In this document: piece by piece, positions 1 to 7,762 of the stretch
Layout of the letters: each line of letters opens with the position of its first letter
Numbering within the stretch: position 1 is the stretch's first letter
The notes under the pieces: generated by a model
What the model was told of the DNA's origin: nothing
Database searches by the model: none
The model's input: only the letters and a program-made list of their open reading frames with translations
Program-made: the position numbers and the translations under genes
Assembly: GCF_018614055.1 (NCBI RefSeq)
Contig: NZ_JAGGPB010000029.1
Location: 62,001-126,000 of the forward strand
Reading direction: 5' to 3'
DNA length: 64,000 nt
Source: Streptomyces sp. ISL-98
GTDB lineage: Bacteria > Actinomycetota > Actinomycetes > Streptomycetales > Streptomycetaceae

Positions 1-172
1 GCCAGTCCTGCTGAGTCTCGCGCGAGACATTGCTGCGGACGACCTCCCACACGAGCATCGCGACGAAGACGGAGACCAGCACAAGCGGGGCGGTGAACAG
101 CAGCGGACTGCGGCGGATGCGCCGCTGGGCGTCCGCCGCGGTCAGGCCGTGGTCCGGGCGTGCTTCGGGCAA
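1..172 (-). CDS. Small membrane protein, N-terminal part only (cut by window edge)
   Basis: An open frame enters from the left edge. Read on the minus strand it starts at a TTG (172-170) preceded by a clear GAAGGGGGG ribosome binding site. About 57 residues are visible: a charged N-terminus (PEARPDHGLTAADAQRRIRR), one hydrophobic helix (roughly residues 23-45, LLFTAPLVLVSVFVAMLVW) and the start of a following region. The helix after a basic stretch suggests an inner-membrane protein with a cytoplasmic N-terminus. The rest lies outside the window and I do not recognise the family. The TTG start is inferred from the binding site; no ATG or GTG is better placed. Confidence 0.5.
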   Translation of the reverse strand, partial: MPEARPDHGLTAADAQRRIRRSPLLFTAPLVLVSVFVAMLVWEVVRSNVSRETQQDW

Positions 173-192
173 CGGCGGGCCCCCCTTCGGTC

Positions 193-217
193 GAATCCTT
201 CGTGTGAATCCTTCGTG
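193..217. repeat. Tandem 12-bp repeat
   Basis: GAATCCTTCGTG occurs at 193-204 and again at 206-217, one base apart, between the cut membrane gene and the protease terminator. No function is evident. Confidence 0.6.
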
Positions 218-224
218 CGACGGC

Positions 225-256
225 GAGTCCCCGCCCGGTCGACCGGGCGGGGACTC
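225..256. terminator. Terminator of the streptogrisin-like protease gene
   Basis: A perfect 32-bp palindrome (arm GAGTCCCCGCCCGGTC and its exact complement) begins 39 bp past the stop of the minus-strand protease gene. A GC-rich perfect stem here is typical of Streptomyces intrinsic terminators. There is no strong U-run, and the symmetry would let it act in both directions. Confidence 0.7.
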
Positions 257-294
257 GCGTGCTGCTGGCTGCAGTTGTCCGGCGGTGCCCGGTT

Positions 295-1194
295 CTAGTA
301 GACGCTGACGCCGTACGCGCTGAGCGCCTCGGTGACCGGCTGGAAGAAGGTCGTACCACCGGAGGAGCAGTTGCCGCTGCCGCCCGAGGTCAGACCGACG
401 GCGCGGGTGCCGGAGTAGAGCGGGCCGCCGCTGTCGCCGGGCTCGGCGCACACGTTGGTGCGGATCATGCCGTAGACGATGTCGCCGCCGCCGTAGTTCA
501 CCGTGGCGTTCAGGCCGGTGACGGAGCCGCTGTGGGTGCCGGTGGTGGAGCCGCGGCGGGTGACGGACATGCCGACGGTGGCGTTGACCGCGCTGGTGAT
601 GTCCTGGCCGCCGACGGTGCCCGGGTGCGAGAGCGAGGTGTTGGAGTACCTCACGAGCCCGTAGTCGTTGCCCGGGAAGCTGGATCCGGCCGTGGGGCCG
701 ATGCTCGTGGTACGCGAGGAGTTGGTGTACCAGGGCGGGTTGCCGTCGGTGCAGTGGCCTGCCGTCAGGAAGTAATAGGTCGTTCCGCTGCGGACGTTGA
801 AGCCGAGGGAGCAGCGCCAGCTGGTGGCGTAGATGGCGTCGCCGCCGGATATCAGCTTGGAGAACTTGCCGGGGGTGCGCTCGACGCGTATGGCGCCTGC
901 GTTCGTCCCGGCCTCGCGCTTGATCTTGGCGATTTCGGCGCGGGAGACGGTGCTGTCGGCCGTGACGACAAGGGTGTTCGTCGCCTTGTCCACGTGCCAT
1001 GCGGTACCGGCGACGTCGGCCTCCAGGACGGCGTCGCTCGCGGAGGAGAGCTGGTTGGCGCTGTACGTGCGCGGCGTGTCGGCGTTCGCGTTCGGCACGG
1101 CGAGTGCGGCGGCGGCGACGAGTCCTGTCGTGACGGCCAGCAGACGGGTTCGTCTCGCGATACCGCTGCGGGGGGTGGTGCGCTTGATCCTCAC
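295..1194 (-). CDS. sprB: Secreted serine protease, streptogrisin B type (peptidase S1)
   Basis: Extracellular chymotrypsin-like serine protease made as a prepro-enzyme. The GTG start at 1194 has a GGGAGGAACGA binding site and gives 299 residues, the length I recall for the streptogrisin B precursor. Residues 1-38 are a signal peptide with a basic N-terminus (ending ANA). About 39-114 is the pro-region that assists folding. The mature enzyme begins near ISGGDAIY at residue 115. The catalytic triad is visible as TAGHC (His), NDYGLVRY (Asp) and GDSGGP (Ser). The mature sequence, including VTRRGSTTGTHSGSVTGL and the C-terminus YGVSVY, is very close to Streptomyces griseus SGPB as I remember it. 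The gene stands alone with its own terminator. An upstream reading to 1302 is possible but lacks a binding site and would spoil the signal peptide. Confidence 0.93.
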   Translation of the reverse strand: MRIKRTTPRSGIARRTRLLAVTTGLVAAAALAVPNANADTPRTYSANQLSSASDAVLEADVAGTAWHVDKATNTLVVTADSTVSRAEIAKIKREAGTNAGAIRVERTPGKFSKLISGGDAIYATSWRCSLGFNVRSGTTYYFLTAGHCTDGNPPWYTNSSRTTSIGPTAGSSFPGNDYGLVRYSNTSLSHPGTVGGQDITSAVNATVGMSVTRRGSTTGTHSGSVTGLNATVNYGGGDIVYGMIRTNVCAEPGDSGGPLYSGTRAVGLTSGGSGNCSSGGTTFFQPVTEALSAYGVSVY

Positions 1195-1268
1195 TTCTCG
1201 TTCCTCCCAGGGGGAAGTAGGGGACCCGCTGTGGGTGGAGCGGGTCCGTGAGGCGCAGTCAGTGACCA

Positions 1269-1285
1269 TGTCCGCATTTCGGACA
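1269..1285. promoter_or_regulatory. Inverted repeat upstream of the protease gene
   Basis: TGTCCG, five bases, then CGGACA form a perfect dyad about 75 bp upstream of the protease start. Its position suits an operator or promoter-overlapping site. No regulator is identified. Confidence 0.4.
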
Positions 1286-1392
1286 CGTTGTGCCCCTGAC
1301 AAGCGCTGTTCGGGAGTATTCGCGGCGTCAACTTCCCGCGCAAGAGCGCCTTTCGGCCGCCCGCCTTCCCCGGACGACCTCCCGCGACCGGC

Positions 1393-2214
1393 TCAGCGGC
1401 CGGCGCCCGCGGCCCCGGGGGTGCCACCCGGCGAGAGGCGTCGCTCCCCTGCCGGGACCGGGACGCTCAGGGTGTTGCCGGGCGGCGGGAACGGGCAGAT
1501 GAAGTGGTCGGCGAAGGCGCACGGCGGCAGCAGCGCCCGGTTGAAGTCGACGGTCACCGTGCCGTCCGCCGCCGGTGCGGGCGGCCGCAGGAAGCGGAAG
1601 CGGTAGGTGCTGACGCCGCTGGTCGCATCGGCGAAGACAGCCCAGAGCGAGCCGTCGTCCTCGATCGCGACCTGGAGCGTGTGCTCCTCGCCGTCGATGT
1701 CGAAGGCGATCTCGCCCGCGAGGCCGAGCCCGCGCACACGCCCGTCCGCGTTCTCGATCTGGATCGTCGTGCGCCCTTCGTCGTACGGCCGGAACCGGCC
1801 GGGCAGCACCCAGTTGGGGTCGTATGGCGTCACTTCGAGGCCCGCGAAGGCACGCCGCGCGGGCGACTCGGGATCGAAGACGCGGACGGCCCACAGCCCT
1901 TCGCGGCTCATCACGAAGAGCCGCCGCCCGTCGGTCTCGACACGGGACGCGGGGATGGGTCCGGTGTCCGCGGTGAGCCTGACCTCGCCGGTCAGGGGCT
2001 GTCCGTCGACGCTGATCCCGTCCTCGGCCGCGGCGGTCAGCAGCACCGCGTCGCCGTCGTCCTTCCATCGCCCGGGCGCATCCGGGATGCGACCGTCCGG
2101 GCAGTCGGAGAGCCAGTGGGTGCCGGTGAGCGAGAGCGGCCCGTACGCCGAGGAGACGGTCTCGATGCGCTGCTCGTGCCAGTGCTTCCAGTCCTGCTGA
2201 GAGTCTGTGCTCAT
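1393..2214 (-). CDS. DUF1684 domain protein
   Basis: A 273-residue soluble protein that fits the DUF1684 family of short beta-rich proteins found widely in actinobacteria. No reaction is established to my knowledge. Visible family-like segments are LTGTHWL near residue 30, the PYDPNWVLPGRFRPY stretch in the middle and the C-terminal DFNRALLPPCAFADHFICP, which is the most conserved part as I recall it. There is no signal peptide or membrane segment, so it is probably cytoplasmic. It is transcribed in the same direction as the protease, 198 bp upstream of it, but the protease-proximal dyad at 1269-1285 suggests separate promoters. The ATG at 2214 is the first start in a clean frame; the binding site (GGAAGGGTT) is moderate. 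Confidence 0.8.
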   Translation of the reverse strand: MSTDSQQDWKHWHEQRIETVSSAYGPLSLTGTHWLSDCPDGRIPDAPGRWKDDGDAVLLTAAAEDGISVDGQPLTGEVRLTADTGPIPASRVETDGRRLFVMSREGLWAVRVFDPESPARRAFAGLEVTPYDPNWVLPGRFRPYDEGRTTIQIENADGRVRGLGLAGEIAFDIDGEEHTLQVAIEDDGSLWAVFADATSGVSTYRFRFLRPPAPAADGTVTVDFNRALLPPCAFADHFICPFPPPGNTLSVPVPAGERRLSPGGTPGAAGAGR

Positions 2215-2535
2215 GCGCCCAACCCTTCCATACGGGCGCTGCTGGGCACGGGTAGTCAGTCAGGCAGTCATCGTGGCTGAGCCTCCGTCAGCAGAGGGCC
2301 GGTCACTGCCCCGTTCACCCGTACGTCCCCTTCATCACCCGTGTGGCCCGACGGTCCTATTTTTCACTCCGTCAGCAGCCTTGTGCCGTGGGAACCTTGA
2401 CGAACCGCCACAAGTTCTGCACCAGTACCGTCACGAATCCCCTGCGCGGCGACTATCCACTTGGCGCGCAATCCGCATGATGGACGACCATAGGGGAGCG
2501 GGACACAGACCGACCGCGGTGAAAGGAGGCGTCCC
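2215..2535. other. Intergenic region between divergent DUF1684 and sflA genes
   Basis: 321 bp with no convincing gene. It must hold the divergent promoters. An AT-rich patch lies at about 2355-2370 and a TTGACG hexamer at 2397-2402, but no well-spaced -10 box accompanies it. The only clear signal is the sflA binding site AAAGGAGG at 2522-2529. Confidence 0.6.
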
Positions 2536-2973
2536 ATGGGATCGGTGCGCAAGGCCAGTGCCTGGCTCGGACTCGTCGAGGACAGCGACGACGACCGCTA
2601 CTACGACGACGAATACGCCGAAGGAAACGAGACAGCCAACCCCTGGGTCACAGACCCGCGGGTGCGCGTGGCTTCCGAGGCGGCCGAGGACCACGGCCGC
2701 AGGATCGCCACGGTCACCCCGGACGGGTTCCGGGACGCGCGGGGCATCGGGGAGCTCTTCCGGGACGGCGTCCCGGTCATCATGAACCTCACGTCCATGG
2801 AGCCCTCCGACGCCAAGCGCATCGTGGACTTCGCGGCCGGCCTGACCTTCGGTCTGCGCGGCTCGATCGAGCGCGTGGCGACCCGGGTCTTCCTGCTGTC
2901 CCCCGCGAACACGGTCGTCGTCAGCGGCGAGGCCGCGGGCCGCGACAACAACGGCTTCTTCAACCAGAGCTAG
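2536..2973 (+). CDS. sflA: SepF-like cell division protein
   Basis: A 145-residue SepF-family protein. SepF proteins polymerise and help tether FtsZ to the membrane; Streptomyces carry a main SepF plus two shorter paralogues. The SepF core is at about residues 60-140: VIMNLTSMEPSDAKRIVDFAAG, a glycine-containing turn (LRGSIERV) and FLLSPANTVVV. The N-terminal 55 residues are acidic (DSDDDRYYDDEYAEGNE), as in SepF linkers, but the membrane-binding amphipathic start is short (MGSVRKASAWLGL). The start has an excellent AAAGGAGG binding site 6 bp away. Its place next to the acyl-CoA dehydrogenase gene fits the paralogue I know as SflA (SCO1749) rather than the SepF next to ftsZ. The assignment to that paralogue rests on synteny from memory. 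Confidence 0.85.
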   Translation: MGSVRKASAWLGLVEDSDDDRYYDDEYAEGNETANPWVTDPRVRVASEAAEDHGRRIATVTPDGFRDARGIGELFRDGVPVIMNLTSMEPSDAKRIVDFAAGLTFGLRGSIERVATRVFLLSPANTVVVSGEAAGRDNNGFFNQS

Positions 2974-2974
2974 T

Positions 2975-3023
2975 GGGCAAGGCCGCTCACCGGAAGGCAT
3001 CCAGCCCGGTGAGCGCCTTGCCC
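2975..3023 (+). terminator. Terminator of sflA, buried in the end of the gcdH gene
   Basis: GGGCAAGGC-C-GCTCACCGG (2975-2993) pairs with CCGGTGAGCGCCTTGCCC (3006-3023) to make an 18-bp stem with one bulged C and a 12-nt loop. It starts two bases after the sflA stop and runs into the last codons of the convergent gcdH-like gene, so one stem may end both transcripts. Confidence 0.6.
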
Positions 3024-4183
3024 AGTACCAGCTGATGCATTTCGACGGTGCCTTCGTACGTGAGCACCGATTCGAGGTTCGTCGCGTGCCGCATGACCGG
3101 ATATTCCAGTGAGATCCCGTTGGCGCCCAGGATCGTCCTGCTCGTACGGCAGATCTCGATCGCTTCCCGCACATTGTTGAGCTTGCCGAAGCTGACCTGT
3201 TCGGGCCTGAGCTTCCCGGCGTCCATGCGCTGCCCCAGGTGGTGGGCGAGCAGGATGCCCTTGTGCAGTTCGACCGCCATGTCGGCGAGCTTGGCCTGGG
3301 TCAGCTGGAAACCGCCGATCGGCTTTCCGAACTGTTCGCGCGTCTTCGCGTAGTCCACCGCCGCCTCGAAGCTGGCGCGGGCGGCGCCCATCGCGCCCCA
3401 GACGATTCCGTACCGCGCGTGACTCAGGCAGCTCAGCGGCCCCTTGAGCCCGGTGACGTCCGGGAGTACCGCGTCGGCGGGCAGCCTCACCTCGTCGAGG
3501 ACGAGCTCGCTGGTGACCGAGGCGCGCAGTGACCACTTGTGCTTGATCTCGGGCGCCGAGAAGCCGGCGGCGTCGGTGGGGACGACGAAGCCGCGGATGC
3601 CGTCGTCGGTGCGCGCCCAGACGACCGCGACGCCCGCCACCGATCCGTTGGTGATCCACATCTTGCGGCCGGTCAGCACCCAGTCCGTGCCGTCGCGCTT
3701 GGCGTACGTCCGCATCCCGGCCGGGTCGGAGCCGTGGTCGGGCTCGGTCAGGCCGAAGCAGCCGATGATCTCGCCCGCCGCCATGCCCGGCAGCCAGCGC
3801 TGCTTCTGTTCCTCGGAGCCGAAGCGGTGGATCGCGTACATGGCGAGCGAGCCCTGTACCGACACGAGTGAGCGGATGCCGGAGTCGGCGGCCTCCAGCT
3901 CCAGGCAGGCGAGGCCGTACTGGACGGCGGTGGCGCCCGCGCAGCCGTAGCCCTCCAGGGACATGCCGAGCGCGCCGATCGAGCCGAGCTCGCGGGCCAG
4001 GTCACGGATGCCGGGGAGCTCGCCGCGCTCGTACCAGTCGGCGATGTGCGGCAGCACGCGGTCGGCGGCCCAGGAGCGTACGGTCTCGCGGATCGCGAGG
4101 TCCTCCGGGGCGAGCAGATCGTCGATGCCGATCGGGTCGCTGGGGTCGAACGGCGGAAGCTTCGAGGGGGAAGTTGCGGACAT
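2987..4183 (-). CDS. gcdH: Acyl-CoA dehydrogenase, glutaryl-CoA dehydrogenase type
   Basis: A 398-residue FAD flavoenzyme of the acyl-CoA dehydrogenase superfamily, most like glutaryl-CoA dehydrogenase, which oxidises and decarboxylates glutaryl-CoA to crotonyl-CoA in lysine/tryptophan breakdown. Visible signatures are the substrate/FAD loop GCFGLTEPDHGSDPAGM near 155-170, KMWITNG near 190, the FAD-binding RTILGANGI region, and the catalytic base Glu377 in TYEGTVEMH. The position of that glutamate and the YEGT context are typical of GcdH. The ATG start has a GGAGGG binding site. Its stop is 13 bp from the convergent sflA stop. A TetR-type dyad lies 30-46 bp upstream of the start, pointing to ligand-controlled expression. 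The exact substrate cannot be read from the sequence. Confidence 0.88.
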   Translation of the reverse strand: MSATSPSKLPPFDPSDPIGIDDLLAPEDLAIRETVRSWAADRVLPHIADWYERGELPGIRDLARELGSIGALGMSLEGYGCAGATAVQYGLACLELEAADSGIRSLVSVQGSLAMYAIHRFGSEEQKQRWLPGMAAGEIIGCFGLTEPDHGSDPAGMRTYAKRDGTDWVLTGRKMWITNGSVAGVAVVWARTDDGIRGFVVPTDAAGFSAPEIKHKWSLRASVTSELVLDEVRLPADAVLPDVTGLKGPLSCLSHARYGIVWGAMGAARASFEAAVDYAKTREQFGKPIGGFQLTQAKLADMAVELHKGILLAHHLGQRMDAGKLRPEQVSFGKLNNVREAIEICRTSRTILGANGISLEYPVMRHATNLESVLTYEGTVEMHQLVLGKALTGLDAFR

Positions 4184-4212
4184 GGCTGGCCCTCCGGCGG
4201 CTCGCTGCGTAA

Positions 4213-4229
4213 AACTAGCAGTGTTAGTT
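4213..4229. promoter_or_regulatory. TetR-type operator upstream of gcdH
   Basis: AACTAGCA-G-TGTTAGTT is a 17-bp inverted repeat with one mismatched pair, 30 bp upstream of the gcdH start. It has the CTAAC...GTTAG form typical of operators for TetR regulators of acyl-CoA metabolism. The candidate regulator is not in this window. Confidence 0.6.
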
Positions 4230-4254
4230 ACAGCTCGCCGCCGACGTTACGGGG

Positions 4255-5940
4255 TCAGCGCGCGGCGCGTCCAGACCCGGCCCGCTCGGCGGGCTCGCGG
4301 CGCGCCGGGATCTGCACACCCTGCGCCTCCGGAACACCCGGTGCCTCCGGACGGCGGTCCGGGAGCGGGGCCTTCGCAGCGCAGTCCATCAGGCGCGGCA
4401 GCCTCAGTGCGGCCAGCGCGCCGAGCAGCAGCAGGCCCGCGCTGACGAAGAGCGTCACATGCAGGCCGTGGACGAAGGCACTGCGCGCGGTGGAGCGCAG
4501 CGCGTCCCCGGCGGGGCCGCCGATCTGGTCCGCGACCGTGTACGCCTCGCCGAGCGAGTTCGCCGCGCCCGAGCTTTCCGCCGGCGAGACGCCGGGGATC
4601 TCGGTGACGCCCGGCCCGTAGGCGGCGTTCATGACGCTGCCGAGCAGGGCGATGCCCATGCCGGCGCCGAGCTGGTAGGAGGTCTCGCCGATGGCGGCCG
4701 CGCCGCCCGCCTGCTCGGCGGGGGCCTCGCTCAGCATCGACTCGTACGCGCCGAAGAGGGTGGTCTGGAGTCCGAAGCCGAGCAGCACGAAACCGATGGT
4801 CAGCAACGCGGGCCGGTCGTGCTGTCCCATCAGCGTCAGGACGAGAACGGCGCCGGCGGTGAGCGTGAAGCCGAGCGACACCATGGCGCGTGGGCCGAGG
4901 CGTTGCAGGGTGTACGAGCCGGTGGCGCCGGCCGCCATCGCGGCGAAGGTGAGCGGCAGCAGCCGCAGTCCGGTCTCCAGCGGGCTCAGGTCCAGCACGA
5001 GCTGGAGGTACTGGACGGCGATCAGCTCCAGGCCTACCAGCGCCAGCATCGCAAGGACGATGCAGCCGACGGAGGTGGAGAAGGCGGGCCTGGCGAACAT
5101 CCGCACGTCGATGAGCGGATGGTGCCGCATCTTCTGGCGTCGTACGAAGAGGACAAGGAGCGCGGCGCCGAGCAGCAGCGGCAGGAGCGTCCTGGCGTCG
5201 GCGATGCTCTCGCCGCTGCCGGCCCGCTTCACGCCGAGGACCACGCCGAGGACACCGGCCGCCGCCATCAGCGCGCCAAGCACGTCCCACGGGCCCCGGC
5301 CGCTGCCCCTGGACTCGGGCAGGAGCCAGCGGCCGAGCGGCAGGATCAGTGCCATCAGCGGGATATTGATCAGGAAGACGGAGCCCCACCAGAAGTGCTG
5401 GATGAGGAAGCCGCCGAGCACGGGGCCCGTGGCGGCGCCGACGGCCGCGACGGCGGTCCAGACGCCGATGGCGACGGCGCGCTCGCGCCGGTCGGGGAAG
5501 ACCTGACGGAGGATCGACAGCGTCGCGGGCATGATCATCGCGCCGCCGACGCCGAGCAGGGCGCGGGCCGCGATGAGGACGTTCGGGCTGTCGGCGAAGG
5601 CGGCGAGCGCGGATGCGGCGCCGAAGAGCCCGTAACCGAGTAGCAGGATGCGGCGGCGTCCGACCCGGTCGCCGAGCGTGCCGAAGAGGATCAGCAGCGA
5701 GGCGCACACCAGCGGATAGGCGTCGACGATCCAGAGCAGCGCCATCGACCCGGGACGCAGGTCCTCAGTGACGGCCGGCACCGCGATGTGCAGGATGGTC
5801 GCGTCGAGGGCGACGAGCAGGAGGCTGACGCACAGGACGAACAGAACGACCCAGCGATTGCCGGCCACGGCAGTCAGGTCCGGCCGATGCCGGGGGGCGC
5901 CCGCTGACCGCTGTGTTCCGGCCGTGGTCGTCCCTGACAT
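4255..5940 (-). CDS. MFS multidrug exporter, 14-TM DHA2 family
   Basis: A 561-residue integral membrane transporter of the drug:proton antiporter-2 (QacA/EmrB) type. The first helix starts near residue 29 (RWVVLFVLCVSLLLVALDATIL), with the intramembrane aspartate D46 that is typical of DHA2 members. Motif A (GTLGDRVGRRRILL, about 87-100) sits in the loop after helix 2, and a motif-C-like GAATGPVLGG follows helix 5. About 14 hydrophobic segments can be counted. The C-terminal tail is charged and cytoplasmic. The ATG at 5940 has a GGGAGG binding site 7-8 bp upstream; the frame is open further back without a better start. It probably exports a toxic or secondary metabolite by proton antiport; the substrate is unknown. 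No regulator gene is adjacent, although the gcdH operator lies just beyond its 3' end. Confidence 0.88.
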   Translation of the reverse strand: MSGTTTAGTQRSAGAPRHRPDLTAVAGNRWVVLFVLCVSLLLVALDATILHIAVPAVTEDLRPGSMALLWIVDAYPLVCASLLILFGTLGDRVGRRRILLLGYGLFGAASALAAFADSPNVLIAARALLGVGGAMIMPATLSILRQVFPDRRERAVAIGVWTAVAAVGAATGPVLGGFLIQHFWWGSVFLINIPLMALILPLGRWLLPESRGSGRGPWDVLGALMAAAGVLGVVLGVKRAGSGESIADARTLLPLLLGAALLVLFVRRQKMRHHPLIDVRMFARPAFSTSVGCIVLAMLALVGLELIAVQYLQLVLDLSPLETGLRLLPLTFAAMAAGATGSYTLQRLGPRAMVSLGFTLTAGAVLVLTLMGQHDRPALLTIGFVLLGFGLQTTLFGAYESMLSEAPAEQAGGAAAIGETSYQLGAGMGIALLGSVMNAAYGPGVTEIPGVSPAESSGAANSLGEAYTVADQIGGPAGDALRSTARSAFVHGLHVTLFVSAGLLLLGALAALRLPRLMDCAAKAPLPDRRPEAPGVPEAQGVQIPARREPAERAGSGRAAR

Positions 5941-6373
5941 GTACGTACCTCCCAGTGGAATCCCTCGCGCTCGGTGGACCCGGCGAGGACGGCGTTGTCC
6001 AACGTCCCGCGGGGCCCGGCATCGACGGGCGAGTGAGCCGTCAGAGTACGCGAGTCCACGCCCGTCTCGCGTGTCGCACCTCTCATGGGGCGGACGACAC
6101 GGTGTGGCGTGCGCCACGCCGCCGGGACCCCGTCGGCGATCTTGGGCCCTCATGAGTGAGCGGGAAATTCCAAGTTGAGTTCAGGTGAACCGAATTCCCC
6201 GACGGGCAATCAGCCTTCCTTGACGGCCTCCGAATAAATAGGGAACAGGACCACAGCGCTTTCCGGATTGGCCGGTAATAAACATCGGGATGAGACACAG
6301 CCCACATCACATCGTCATCACAAAGCAGCCGGATGGGCCGGGCTTGACGCTCACTCGCTGTAACGTCGATTGA
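5941..6373. other. Intergenic region between divergent MFS and PAP2 genes
   Basis: 433 bp without a convincing gene. The half nearest the PAP2 gene (about 6165-6320) is markedly richer in A and T than the surroundings, as expected for divergent promoters. A TTGACG occurs at 6221-6226 and another at 6344-6349, neither with a well-spaced -10 box. No clear long inverted repeat was seen. Confidence 0.55.
6361..6366 (+). promoter_or_regulatory. Candidate -10 box for a leaderless PAP2 transcript
   Basis: TAACGT sits 7 bp before the GTG start at 6374, the spacing expected when transcription begins at the start codon itself. No ribosome binding site is present, which supports a leaderless mRNA. Confidence 0.45.
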
Positions 6374-7399
6374 GTGCGTACCGACCAAATCTTTGCCCGG
6401 CTGGACCGGGAACCGGAGCCGCCGAAGATAGAGATCCCCGGGATGAGCCGTACCCGTACGGTTCTCTTCGGTTCGACGTTGGCGTTCTACATCGCCATCG
6501 TCTGGGCTGTGCTGATCACGTCCTGGCTGGTGACCCTCGACTGGAAGGTCATGCTGTTCCGGCCGTACGAGCAGTGGCCCGAACTCCATGCCTTCCTCGA
6601 CTACTTCGTGGTGCTCGGCCAGCGCGGCCCCACCGCCGTGATGGTCGCGGCCTGGCTCGGCTGGCGCTCCTGGCGTCAGCACACCCTGCGCCCGCTGCTG
6701 GCACTGGGCGCGGCCCTGCTCCTGCTGAACGTGACGGTCGGCGCCGTCAAGCTCGGTCTCGGCCGCCTCGGTCCGCACTACGCGACCGAGATCGGCTCCG
6801 CCGAGATGTTTGCCGGCGGCGATATATTTCCTTCGGGCCACACCGCGAACGCCGTAGTGACCTGGGGCATCCTGTCCTATCTGGCGACCACTCCGCGGGC
6901 CCGGCGCTGGCTGTCGGTGCTCTCCGCCGTCGTCGCGCTCGGAGTCGGCGCGACCACCGTCTACCTGGGCACGCACTGGCTGAGCGATGTGCTGCTCGGC
7001 TGGGCGGCGGGGCTGCTGATCCTGCTGAGCCTGCCCTGGTTCGAGCCGCTGATCGGCCGCACCGAGGCGTGGGTCTTCGCGGTACGCGAGTCCTGGCGCG
7101 CGCGTCGCAGGCTCGGTGCCGCACGTCCCGCACCGGCCGGCGGCCGTCTGACGCCCGGAGTGTTCCCGCAGCGCCGGCCGTCCACCGGCGAGCCCGGCGT
7201 ACGCGAGCCGGTGACCGCGGGCAGCGGCGGACGCCCCGCGGTCAACAGGACCAACGCACACCTCACCCCCCGGCCGCACGCGGTCCGTTCGGAGCGGACC
7301 CCCGTGACACCGGCGGGCAGCCGCCGTCCGCCGCACGCGGACCGTACGGGCACCACCGCCCGCCCGGCTGCGTCGCCCCGGCCGGTGGCCGGCGGCTGA
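6374..7399 (+). CDS. PAP2-family membrane phosphatase-like protein
   Basis: A 341-residue membrane protein of the PAP2 (lipid phosphatase/acid phosphatase) superfamily. Hydrophobic helices are at about 30-53, 74-96, 107-125, 157-172, 180-197 and 204-222. PAP2 motifs are recognisable: KLGLGRLGPH (motif 1, 126-135), FPSGHT (motif 2, 152-157) and TTVYLGTHWLSD (motif 3, 194-205), with both catalytic histidines present. Two phosphate-binding arginines of the consensus (K-x6-RP and SR-x5-H) are replaced here by G133 and T195. About 115 C-terminal residues are a basic, proline-rich, probably disordered cytoplasmic tail. The GTG start lacks a binding site and looks leaderless. A likely role is dephosphorylating an isoprenyl or lipid phosphate outside the membrane; the substrate is unknown. 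Confidence 0.82.
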   Translation: MRTDQIFARLDREPEPPKIEIPGMSRTRTVLFGSTLAFYIAIVWAVLITSWLVTLDWKVMLFRPYEQWPELHAFLDYFVVLGQRGPTAVMVAAWLGWRSWRQHTLRPLLALGAALLLLNVTVGAVKLGLGRLGPHYATEIGSAEMFAGGDIFPSGHTANAVVTWGILSYLATTPRARRWLSVLSAVVALGVGATTVYLGTHWLSDVLLGWAAGLLILLSLPWFEPLIGRTEAWVFAVRESWRARRRLGAARPAPAGGRLTPGVFPQRRPSTGEPGVREPVTAGSGGRPAVNRTNAHLTPRPHAVRSERTPVTPAGSRRPPHADRTGTTARPAASPRPVAGG

Positions 7400-7451
7400 C
7401 GCAGCCCGAGACCGCGGGGACGGTACGCACAGCCCTCTCCCCGCTCGCGAC

Positions 7452-7486
7452 GGCCCCGGCAGGCTCCTGATGGAGCCGCCGGGGCC
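7452..7486. terminator. Bidirectional terminator between PAP2 and I78 genes
   Basis: GGCCCCGGC-A-GGCTCC, loop TGAT, GGAGCC-GCCGGGGCC: a 15-bp stem with one bulged A. TTCGTCGTTGTTTC follows on the plus side. It lies between two convergent genes. Confidence 0.8.
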
Positions 7487-7546
7487 TTCGTCGTTGTTTC
7501 TCCAGGCCGTCCCGGAGCTTTGGTCAGCGCCCTCCCGGGGCCTTGG

Positions 7547-7762
7547 TCAGCCCTTCCAGCAGCGGGTGACGATGTCGTTGTCGACCTCGAAGTTGAGCCG
7601 GCCCGCCAGGAACTCCATGGTGATGATCGAGCCCGGCGGCAGTGCCCTGACGGTGGTCCAGCCGCGCTCACGGGCCAGCAGTTCCGCGCTGGTGGAGTCG
7701 AGGCCGACGTACGCCTCGGGAGCGTCGTCGGGCTGTGCGGAGGGTGTCGGTATGGGTGCCAT
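7547..7762 (-). CDS. I78-family serine protease inhibitor
   Basis: A 71-residue small protein matching the I78 inhibitor family, distant relatives of potato inhibitor I that block trypsin/chymotrypsin-like serine proteases through an exposed loop. The core runs GLDSTSAELLARERGW, TTVRALPPGSIITMEF and LNFEVDNDIVTRCWKG; the C-terminal Cys-Trp-Lys-Gly and the Leu-Asn-Phe-Glu strand are family hallmarks as I recall. I chose the ATG at 7762 because GGTGA lies 5 bp upstream; a GTG at 7771 would add three residues. No signal peptide is present, so it probably protects the cytoplasm, unless export is non-classical. It faces the PAP2 gene and shares its terminator. A target among the cell's own secreted proteases, such as the streptogrisin here, is speculative. 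Confidence 0.8.
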   Translation of the reverse strand: MAPIPTPSAQPDDAPEAYVGLDSTSAELLARERGWTTVRALPPGSIITMEFLAGRLNFEVDNDIVTRCWKG

